Positions 58,201-64,000 of a stretch of DNA of 64,000 nt are shown here, one piece after another; within the stretch, counting starts at the first letter, position 1, and every line of letters begins with the position of its first letter. The notes below the pieces were generated by a model that was not told where the DNA came from, did not search any database, and saw only the letters and a list, made by a program, of their open reading frames with translations. Location: the NCBI GenBank assembly GCA_016490735.1, contig JAEMWC010000009.1:183501-247500 (forward strand). Direction: 5' to 3'. A program made the position numbers and the translations under genes. Source of the stretch: Pachyseris speciosa (taxonomy: Eukaryota > Cnidaria > Anthozoa > Scleractinia > Pachyseridae).

Positions 58201-61200
58201 AAACACGTCTTGTCCTGGCTCAGAGGTAATGACTTGTATGTTGAAACAATTAATGAGTCGGACTTAATCTTTGGAAAATTTGATATTGCAAATAATTTTC
58301 TTTTAATTAATCATGTATTGTTATTGGCAAAATATTACATCTACTGTAGGAGATGTTAGAAAGGCCTACCTACGCTTAGAGGTTTTATCGCCAGGACAAG
58401 GCGTGTATATAATATCGAGCTCCATATTGCCAGGGAGAACAATAAACTTGTTAATCATTTCCAAAAGTGAGAAAAGTTAATCAATGTACTTACGCAATAG
58501 ATAACTTGATAAGTTAATGTAAAGAAGACATTTCTCTTAATTTTTACTTACTGAGCAGCATCGCATTTTTTTGTGTTTTTCATTTATTGTCTGTATGTAT
58601 TAGTGTTGTAATTAACTGTTGTAATTATTCATAGTATTGACTATTATTCTCATTTTTTAATTACTATTATTACTATTATTATTATTATTATTAATATTAT
58701 TATTATTAACAATTGTAATTGCTTCATTTGTGACTCAATAAAAATTATTAAAAGTTGCTATGGTTTATAGGCATGTTATATAATAAGGTGAATAGTTCGC
58801 GCGCTGCGATTGGTTCTTAGCTATGATCTATTAGAGGACAGATGCACAGATTACGTCATCACTGCAACTATTTTTCCAGAAATGTGAAAATAAACAAGTT
58901 TTTCGCTTGCGTTTTGTTTCTTTATTATATAAAACAAATAGATTCCACGTCAGTGACACATTCGCCTGCGGCTCGTGTGCCACTTCTTTTTTTTTTTTTA
59001 CCACATTTTGACGTCATCTGTGATCTATTACTGAACAGACGCACGGCAACATGGAATCTATTTGTTAAATGAACCACGCGGAATGTTGGAAGAACATTCT
59101 AAAAATTCGTAAGTCACGAGCCGCAGGCGAGTTATTTACGGACATTTCGAGTGTTCTTCCAACATCCCAAGTGGTTTATCATGCCTATGAATCATAGAAA
59201 CTTGTGGTATATTGCTTTTATATAATAACCCAGAAGACGCGCGAAATTTCCAGGAGTTTATTGGAACAATAAACCATAGCTGATTAACCAATCAGAGCGC
59301 GCGCTTTAATCTGGTTATTATATAAAAGGTAAGAACCCGGTGAAATTCGCCATGTTTGCTTCAAATCGACACCTTCCCAACTCCACCTTCCACTGGGTCG
59401 GTGCTTTCCTTTTCGCTGCTTAAAATTCATCAAAAACGTTTCTGTGGTGGCAACGGTAAAGCGCGCAGCGTTGTACATGCCACCTTACTACCTTACCTGA
59501 CTGGGTTACCATTACTTAAAGTTTCCTTGTCGTTAAACCAGACTTCAGCTTTGGTTTTTCCGATTAAATCTGGACCAGGTGGCTTAACCGGGGGCACAGC
59601 TGAAATAAAAGTATTAAAAAATCCTTTCAAGATGTACTTGATCAGTTGCCGATTAGCTGCAGCTCAGTATCATGAGGGCTGCTGTGAGGTATGAGTCAGT
59701 GCAACTTCAAAATTAAGTTTTGTTTCAGCGAATATCGCTTCATAGTTTTAACGAATGACTACAAGAGAACGATATTGTTGTCACATTTCCAACATCTTAT
59801 AAATAAATTACATCTTCCAAGGACACAGCACGTGATAATTGACTGTCGGCAAAAAGTCAATGATGATTGAGGAAATCATATTTGCTTGTTTGTAACTGAC
59901 CACAAGCAATGTCATTCACCATATCTGAAAGGGATCACGAAGCGATCAAATAATGCATTGCGATAATTAAATCACTTTATATACCGTAAAAGCTCTATTA
60001 AGCCCTCCCCTCTCTTTTACCCCCCCCCCCCCCCCTCTGTAATAAGTCCCCCGTTTGGGAATCGGTTTTTGTAATAAGCCTCCCCCTTTCTAATAGGCCC
60101 CCCCCTTCCTTTTGGGACACGAGGTTTTGTAATTATTTTCTCCTATTCCCTCTTACGAAATACACTTTATGCGGCCTAGTTCGTTTGTTTTTAAACAGAT
60201 ATACAATAAAACACACAATACTGTTTCCTGCTCGGTATCAAATAATAAAGTTTTACTGCAGTTGTTTGAGATTTGGACAGAAACTATTTAACACGAAAAC
60301 GGCGTGTTCAAAGATTTGAAATAATCTCCCCTCTCTATTAAGCCCCCTCTCCAATAAGCCCCCGCTAATAAGACCTGAAATTAAATAACAGAGCTTTTGC
60401 GGTAGTTTACTCACCCTTAGTTGTTTTGTTCTTCGGAGCACTCAAAGGACCATCGCCCTTTGAACTTGCAGCCAGAATCCTAAATGAATATTCGGCCTTC
60501 TGTCTCAGTCCATTGATAGTTACATTTAAAGCAGGAGCTTCAACACGCTTTTTACTCTTTTTATTCTCGCGTACGTACTCGTAGTGTATGATGTAGTGAA
60601 TAATGATGCCATTTGTATATTCCTTAGGAACAACTTGCCATTCGACCAGGACACTGGTGCTGTTTAATGCCTCCACGCTGGTGTTCTCAGGAGGTGCAGA
60701 CGGTACTACAACAAACAGAACAATTTGACCAGTTACAAAGAACAAAAGTAGCTTTGAGGTTAGTTGATCAGTTTGGGTGATTTGTTGTTATTTTAAATCT
60801 TGAAGAGGTGGAATATTTTCGATGGAAGTGAATTGACACGGTAAATTTGTGTGTGTCAGTGTTGAATAAATCAAATCTTTGATTCATTTACCACGCTAGA
60901 AATTTGCCATCTCACGTCACTTTCACCACAAAATATAATTTCTTTTTACAAACCCGCACACCATACTTTTACAATAAAATATATTCTTCAAAACACGTTT
61001 CGGACGAAACTTATTTAGCAACTGACGATGGATGATGCTTCATCCCATGGACGATGGATGATGCTTCATTAAAGGTATCGTGTGGTTTGTAAGGAGTATG
61101 TTACTTCATACTGCTACAAAACAATGGTAAAATATATTTTGTTAAAAAAAATCTATGGTTCAGCGACTAGTTGTATCATGAAATACTAATTGCCTTTAAG

Positions 61201-62777
61201 TTTAGAATGCAAGAACTGCCTCTATTTCCGGATCTTGTTGCTTCATCCGCTGAATGACACCAGTCGATAAAGAAGTCACCAATGGAAATCTGATTTTAGA
61301 CCTGGAACGTCCGTTAATGCTGAGCACATTTGTAAAAAGCATATTGTGATAATACCGAAATATTAAAATTTGACTGTGTATAGCAGTTTCATATAAGGTC
61401 CGATAAATAGAGCAGCAGACTGGTTGTCAGTTCTAGACAAAATGCATCCATTGCTGTCCAAATGTGGCAATCCTGTTGCTGAGAATACCTTGCTGTCACT
61501 ACCACCACCCATTTGGGTATCTCTTAAAAACAGTTTCAGGGACATGCACCAGACACCAAGTTCACAGTCGACACCACAAAGCACACAACAGCGGGGAAAC
61601 AGTACACAACAACGATACAATAAACCAAACACAATGAAAAAAAAAAAACAAATACACTAACAATGGACTTGGAACATGGTACACCAGCCCAGTTTCACCT
61701 GTTTCATAAAGAGGAGCTATCAAAATATATAGTTTCAAGAGGCTTTTGACGAAAACAAGCTGGTTTTATCAAATACTTCAGAAAAAAAATAAGTTAAGGA
61801 ATTCTATAAAATAAACTATTAAATCTTCCGATATTCAACTGCTTGTACAATTAGTGCATGGCCATGAACTTTGCATTTATGTCCATAACCACGAATTCGC
61901 ACTGCTGTTTGCGATCACCTCTCGAAACGGCAAGTTCAGGGGAACTCGATGAGCACAAGATATTTACAAAAATTAATGGCTCTTCGACATATAAAGAAAA
62001 AGAAAAGGAAGTTGGAGCTTTTGGGAGAGTTTTATGTGGTCCTCGGGCACAACATACTTGTAGCATATCAATTATGAGTACAATATCCTTTGAGCTCCTG
62101 CTGTGGCATGTCGAAACAGAACTTTTTAAAAATTTCAGGTCTAGTTAGTAAACAAAAACACATCAAAACTATTCCCTCGTTCGTCGCTTAAGAAGACTGA
62201 ACGGGTTTTTCAAAAGCAAGTTGTTTTTCCTACAATGAACAAACTTCACTTTTCCCTCTCGACATGTTGCCACATCCAAATAGTCCCGACGATCACTCAT
62301 TGTTCGTGTATATTGTGTGGCTTCGACAGCAGGTTCGCGAAGAATCACGACTGAATATCAACACGGTTGCAATACAACACAGGATCGCTTCCAGTTACCA
62401 TTACAAGTAAAACCTGAAGCTTATGGTTATCCTTACTAATCCCAGAGTTGATGTACACGCATGAAATTGTGTATACTTACCGTCTTGGTCTGTGCGTACT
62501 CGAATTGGAGAACTAGGTGGTCCACGACCCTTAACTGTAGAGGCCAACACTTGAATACTGTATTCCGTATACATGATAAGGTCTGTCAACTCCACTTTAC
62601 GTACGGAAGTTCCCTTCTCTTGTTTTTCTCTGGGCACTCTTTCTGTCTCCCAGTAAATGACGGTGTAGTTCAGGATCTCACCGTGCTTCTTATCCTCTGG
62701 TACTTCACCCCACAAGACTTTAATTATAGTTGAGCTGGCATTGTGTCCTCTCACATTGTCAGGGGGAGCGCCAGGCT
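40840..62777 (-). CDS. Receptor-type protein tyrosine phosphatase, FN3 ectodomain, TM, tandem PTP domains (3' 13 exons; gene continues beyond right edge)
   Basis: Transmembrane phosphotyrosine phosphatase. Exons 5' to 3' on the minus strand: 62481-62777, 60415-60705, 59497-59599, 50763-51001, 49390-49665, 47810-48189, 46257-46544, 44862-45132, 43955-44292, 43179-43304, 42542-42693, 41645-41780, 40840-40914 (TAA). All phases join. The order is FN3, FN3, a membrane-proximal module, one TM helix, D1, D2 and a short tail ending SFDAYSNFE. The ectodomain and D1 ([23 protein letters not shown]) resemble the LAR (type IIa) group. D2 has blocks closer to PTPRA/PTPRE D2 (e.g. TVHCSAG, DVFQTVK, DQYEF). 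I therefore name only the family. N-terminal Ig/FN3 exons must lie beyond 64000. The largest intron (51002-59496) holds a full-length antisense LINE. Confidence 0.93.
41000..41350. repeat. CAT/CAC-rich simple repeat
   Basis: Long CATCAC/CAACAC/ATCATC arrays broken at about 41140-41170, in the intron before the last phosphatase exon. They give spurious His-rich and Asp-rich reading frames. Confidence 0.8.
42239..42523. mobile_element. About 285-bp MITE (TAGAGCG ends), copy 2
   Basis: Shares ends and CCAATCACAAC/AATTACTCTGACC body blocks with 38865-39131. It ends 18 bp from phosphatase exon 42542-42693, on the donor side. Confidence 0.7.
42713..42890. mobile_element. MITE with TTATATAAACACCAATGAAA ends
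   Basis: TTATATAAACACCAATGAAA (left) and its exact complement at the right end, plus ATACCA. 178 bp. It starts 19 bp beyond the acceptor side of phosphatase exon 42542-42693, so that exon is framed by MITEs on both sides. Confidence 0.75.
44647..44685. repeat. (AAAT)n microsatellite
   Basis: About nine AAAT units in the intron between phosphatase D1 and D2 exons. Confidence 0.8.
44862..48189 (-). CDS. Phosphatase domain D1 (three exons)
   Basis: Exons 47810-48189, 46257-46544 and 44862-45132. D1 has a full set of catalytic motifs: KNRY pTyr-recognition loop, [26 protein letters not shown], the WPD loop (IWPDHGVP), the P-loop [12 protein letters not shown] with the nucleophile Cys, and a Q-loop Gln in [18 protein letters not shown]1 is therefore predicted to be active. 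The D1-D2 linker spans exons 44862-45132 and 43955-44292. Confidence 0.93.
46091..46174. mobile_element. Palindromic element
   Basis: AACAATTATTCACCT / GGTGAATAATTGTT ends. Neighbouring 45924-45985 contains a second inverted pair (CTCGGAGGTGA / TCACCTCCGAG). Located in a D1 intron. Confidence 0.5.
46650..47130. other. Intron sequence with GC-richer dispersed-repeat character
   Basis: A block from about 46670 to 47050 (GAGCTTGAGCAACGAGGATG, GCGACGGCGACGGGAACG) has base composition unlike its surroundings and looks like a dispersed repeat. No ends or coding sequence are recognised. Confidence 0.3.
47536..47640. repeat. (ATT)/(ACT ATT) microsatellite
   Basis: TTATTACTATT and ATT arrays in the intron between the first and second D1 exons. 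Confidence 0.75.
49046..49349 (-). mobile_element. tRNA-derived SINE with intact A and B boxes
   Basis: On the minus strand: head GGGAGCAGGGATGG, A box TGGTGCAGTGG (49328-49338), B box GGTTCGATTCC (49285-49295) with about 32 bp between them, then an unrelated body and a (TTTTA)n tail at 49046-49072. Pol III promoter spacing is tRNA-like. It sits about 40 bp from the donor of the phosphatase TM exon, in the same orientation as the gene. Confidence 0.8.
49390..49665 (-). CDS. Phosphatase exon: transmembrane helix and juxtamembrane segment
   Basis: The extracellular part is acidic ([12 protein letters not shown]). The TM segment follows ([20 protein letters not shown] and IFFY), then the stop-transfer RRRQEKSKK and a cytoplasmic juxtamembrane stretch ([12 protein letters not shown]). 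The donor is GTAAGT. A tRNA-derived SINE starts only about 40 bp downstream in the next intron. Confidence 0.92.
50763..51001 (-). CDS. Phosphatase exon: membrane-proximal module with KRKRR basic site
   Basis: Codes [12 protein letters not shown], then GEPYITAEF and [10 protein letters not shown], blocks found just outside the membrane in type II receptor phosphatases. The acceptor CTCTAG at 51002-51007 is chosen over the nearer TTTCAG because only it keeps frame from the previous exon. Close to the 3' end is KRKRR (50773-50787), a furin-like basic cluster. In vertebrate LAR-type receptors the proprotein cleavage site lies upstream of the GDGK block; here the basic cluster lies downstream of it. 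Confidence 0.87.
51645..51755 (-). mobile_element. About 110-bp MITE (TATAATAACC ends), copy 2
   Basis: TATATAATAACC left and AATTATTATATT right, with GCGCGCGCTCTGATTGG and GTGGTTTATTG as the inverse of the copies at 25915 and 59217. Confidence 0.65.
52258..52342 (+). ncRNA. Type I hammerhead ribozyme, core intact (B, copy 1)
   Basis: Stem I: 52258-52284 pairs with 52318-52342 in helices of 7, 9 and 6 bp separated by small internal loops. Core CTGATGA is 52285-52291. Stem II is 52292-52295 with 52302-52305 (GGCC/GGCC, loop TAACAA). GAAA is 52306-52309. Stem III is the palindrome ACAGCTGT (52309-52316), with cleavage after C52317. Stem III cannot form a proper loop by itself, so dimeric folding is likely. 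Confidence 0.87.
52514..52598 (+). ncRNA. Hammerhead ribozyme, core intact (B, copy 2)
   Basis: Identical in core and stems to copy 1, 256 bp downstream. The predicted cleavage site follows C52573. Confidence 0.87.
52770..52854 (+). ncRNA. Hammerhead with core A to T change (B, copy 3)
   Basis: The core reads CTGATGT; the other elements match copies 1 and 2. The last core A is invariant in active hammerheads, so this copy is predicted inactive. Confidence 0.8.
54731..55747 (-). mobile_element. 5'-truncated CR1/Rex-like LINE inserted in the larger LINE
   Basis: The 3' end is an (ATTT)n-type tail at 54731-54752 on plus. On the minus strand, 55747-55295 codes an RT C-terminus: [49 protein letters not shown]. 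The host LINE frame (KVLPKLI, then [10 protein letters not shown]) is interrupted here. The exact right edge is uncertain by a few bases. Confidence 0.75.
56291..56998. mobile_element. Harbinger-type element, 708 bp, 41-bp TIRs, TTA duplication
   Basis: TTA at 56288-56290 and 56999-57001. The terminal repeats are 41 bp and identical, starting AGCCCTGGTCAAACGGCGCA. Runs of (G)ATGATAGTYGATGATAGTT follow both ends and reappear inside as inverted iterons (56383-56480, 56876-56950). A small open frame starts at 56540 ([20 protein letters not shown], acidic C-part, stop 56729). There is no transposase. Confidence 0.85.
59217..59326 (+). mobile_element. About 110-bp MITE (TATAATAACC ends), copy 3
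   Basis: TTTTATATAATAACC ... GGTTATTATATAAAA perfect ends, same body as 25915-26011. The neighbouring 59070-59215 is a related palindrome (ACATTCT..AATTCGTAA / TTACGGACATT) like 25418-25602. Confidence 0.7.
59497..59599 (-). CDS. Phosphatase exon: start of membrane-proximal module
   Basis: A small 103-nt exon with phase 2 start and phase 2 end, coding [20 protein letters not shown] and then [13 protein letters not shown]. It matches the region of LAR-type receptors between the last clear FN3 domain and the TM helix (compare the conserved 'IGKT' start). It is followed by an 8.5-kb intron carrying the nested LINE. Without this exon the flanking exons do not join in frame, which supports it. 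Confidence 0.8.
59982..60404. mobile_element. MITE with TACCGTAAAAGCTCT ends and pyrimidine-rich body
   Basis: TACCGTAAAAGCTCT at the left, AGAGCTTTTGCGGTA at the right. The interior is rich in AATAAGCCCCC motifs and C-runs. It ends 10 bp short of the FN3 exon starting at 60415. Confidence 0.65.
60415..60705 (-). CDS. Phosphatase exon: second fibronectin type III domain
   Basis: A complete FN3 module again bounded by phase-1 introns. It starts [19 protein letters not shown], has the core Trp in [14 protein letters not shown], and ends with [18 protein letters not shown]. It contains potential N-glycosylation sites (NTS, NST, NVT). The palindromic element at 59982-60404 stops about 10 bp from this exon, just inside the intron past the GTGAGT donor. 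Confidence 0.9.
60706..62480. other. Phosphatase intron between FN3 exons, no gene seen
   Basis: AT-rich intron. It contains a short direct repeat (ATGGATGATGCTTCAT, about 61028-61072) and an A-run (61638-61648), but no recognisable element ends, RNA or coding exon on either strand. Confidence 0.4.
62481..62777 (-). CDS. Phosphatase exon: fibronectin type III domain
   Basis: One FN3 module on one exon with phase 1 at both ends, the usual arrangement for extracellular domain shuffling. It opens [20 protein letters not shown] and carries the FN3 core: W in [19 protein letters not shown], and Y plus the closing strand in [20 protein letters not shown]. The domain is extracellular and a candidate ligand/adhesion module. 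Its donor (GTAAGT) joins RTDQD to the next FN3. Confidence 0.9.
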
Positions 62778-63135
62778 CTAAGCAAAGAGCACAGAACATG
62801 AACTATGACACAGCATTCACGGCAACGCAAACACCTGCACACATTGCCTTCAGGAGAGCTAAAGATAATTTTCTTGTCACAACTAGAAACAGCGTTATAG
62901 GTTAATTAAACACTCCTCCAAAAAGAGCCACTAACTACGTTCGTCGCAATGGAGGTTAGGTGCCCCGAGACAGCCAGGAACTGACCGGTAACCCAGCCCC
63001 TTCGCAATGGAACCACGCACGTGGCCGACAGTGTAACCCAGCCACGAGCCCCCACACCCCTGCTCCCCAGAACCAGCAAAGGGAGATGGATAAACCCTGG
63101 GCACCTGTCACACTGAACACAAATTCAGTGGAAGG

Positions 63136-63218
63136 AAAAAAAATAATAGTAATAATAATAATAACAATAATAATAATAATAATACCAATGGACTAATAAT
63201 GATAATGCTAATATAGCC

Positions 63219-63267
<49 letters not shown>

Positions 63268-63270
63268 TTG
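63136..63270. repeat. (AAT)n microsatellite block
   Basis: AAT/ATA arrays at 63140-63185 and 63220-63268. The last array abuts a sequence open in one frame (WEWEGGERNKLSAKAARTRT, then RELNEARDKWRACLEDH, stop at 63386) that looks like the end of a mobile-element protein but was not identified. Confidence 0.7.
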
Positions 63271-63399
63271 TACCCTGGGAATGGGAGGGTGGGGAACGCA
63301 ACAAACTGTCCGCCAAGGCAGCAAGAACTCGCACGAGGGAGTTGAACGAAGCACGTGACAAGTGGCGAGCATGCCTGGAAGACCACTGACCGCTGACCA

Positions 63400-63915
63400 T
63401 AACAATGGAAAAAATCCCGCCACAGCCTATTGTTGAAGTTGTGCAAACCACATGTGATATAAAAAGCACCCCAAGACAGGACACACTAATCCGCTAAAAC
63501 GCAAACCGCTCGTCGCAGAAAAGTGCGCTAATATATACCGCTAACCACCAGCGGCTGAAGTCACGCAAACCGCATATAGGATAAAACACACCCTCAGACA
63601 GCACACGCAAAAAACCGCTAACCAGCCACCGCCAAACAATACGCAATAAATACCGCTTAACGCATATAGCTACAGTCCTGCAAAACGCATAAGGGATACA
63701 AACACCCTAGACAAGACACGCAAAACCACTAACAAGCCGCTAACCACTCGCCGCCAAAAAATACGCAATAAATACCGCTAACCGCATATTGCTACAGTTC
63801 TGCACAACGCATAAGGAATACAAACACCCTAGTCAGGACTCGCAAAACCTCTACCAAAAAACCGCTGACCGGTCACCGCAAAATACGCTAATAAACACTG
63901 CTAATCGTAGAAGCA
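63400..63915 (+). repeat. 122-bp degenerate tandem repeat, about 4 units
   Basis: The motif ACGC(A/T)AATAAATACCGCT recurs at about 63524, 63641, 63763 and 63885 (spacing 117, 122, 122). Each unit also has GCTACAGT(C/T)CTGCA, GGATA.AAACACCCT and AC(G/A)CAAAACC. It resembles neither the hammerhead units nor any known gene. Confidence 0.75.
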
Positions 63916-64000
63916 AGAATGCTAAAAACTAGTAGGAAGGACAGGAAAATAAACCATAAAATGTGAGCGGCCAATAGAACAAAATGCACTAACAGACCAA

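Larger units (their letters stand above)
53071..58310 (+). pseudogene. LINE ORF2 (APE endonuclease, RT, zf-RVT), interrupted
   Basis: EN blocks are [19 protein letters not shown] and [13 protein letters not shown] (53071-53600, stop at about 53368). A coiled linker follows, then [22 protein letters not shown] (54640-54720). After the truncated LINE it resumes at about 55748 with VDFE and a DTLNF-like block, [14 protein letters not shown] and [10 protein letters not shown]; then the Harbinger element; then [33 protein letters not shown] and a zf-RVT-like [14 protein letters not shown]. Further frame breaks lie near 54360, 54460, 57705 and 58110. RT catalytic FADD is intact. Confidence 0.85.
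51954..58751 (+). mobile_element. L1/Tx1-like LINE with 13-bp TSD and three nested insertions
   Basis: AAGTTGCTATGGT at 51941-51953 and 58752-58764 flank the element. It has a short 5' UTR, EN-RT ORF2, an AT-rich 3' UTR with an ATT repeat (58655-58708) and a CAATAAAAATTATTAAA end. There is no ORF1. Nested inside: retrozyme B (52146-52960), a truncated LINE (54731-55747) and a Harbinger-type element (56291-56998). Without these it is about 4.2 kb. It is antisense to the phosphatase gene. Confidence 0.87.

Noticed and set aside
1..64000. CRISPR array, prokaryotic operons, LTR retrotransposon or viral insertion.
   Set aside because: None found. Repeat arrays lack CRISPR spacer structure, all reverse transcriptases are LINE type, and the Penelope-like fragment has only its nuclease end.

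Overview
The window looks like nuclear DNA of an anthozoan cnidarian, most likely a stony coral. The evidence is AT-rich non-coding sequence, short metazoan-type exons with GT/AG introns, four animal gene families (AP-3 delta, NIPA-like, ASB, receptor tyrosine phosphatase), and a very high load of MITEs, LINEs, SINEs, Penelope-type remnants and hammerhead satellites. The organism is inferred from gene content and repeat style only.

Genes. (1) 454-11176, minus: the first nine coding exons of the AP-3 complex delta subunit (AP3D1); the gene runs off the left edge. (2) 8777-23058, plus: a 13-exon NIPA-like magnesium transporter (NIPAL2-like, 366 aa). Its proposed first exon lies inside an AP3D1 intron, so the two genes interlock head to head. 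(3) 36571-39616, plus: a two-exon ankyrin-repeat/SOCS-box (ASB-type) protein of 296 aa. (4) 40840-62777, minus: the 3' part of a receptor-type protein tyrosine phosphatase, with two FN3 exons, a membrane-proximal region, a TM helix and tandem phosphatase domains D1 and D2. The gene continues past the right edge. Genes 3 and 4 are tail to tail.

Mobile DNA fills the rest. The most interesting part is a family of satellite units of about 256 bp, each carrying a type I hammerhead ribozyme (metazoan retrozyme type). There are three blocks: A1 (27551-28183 continuing at 34585-34949), A2 (28277-29125, inserted in a SINE with a 13-bp target duplication) and B (52146-52960, inserted in a LINE with a 14-bp target duplication). 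A2 and B start and stop at nearly the same unit positions, and both switch strand inside the insert. A Penelope-like GIY-YIG fragment abuts A1, and Penelope-type hammerhead motifs occur at about 35545-36010 and 37500-37600.

Two L1/Tx1-like LINEs are present. One (29380-34584, minus) sits inside retrozyme A1. The other (51954-58751, plus, 13-bp TSD) lies in a phosphatase intron and carries three later insertions: retrozyme B, a 5'-truncated LINE, and a 708-bp Harbinger-type element with TTA duplication. Many palindromic MITEs occur in introns, several within tens of bases of phosphatase splice sites.
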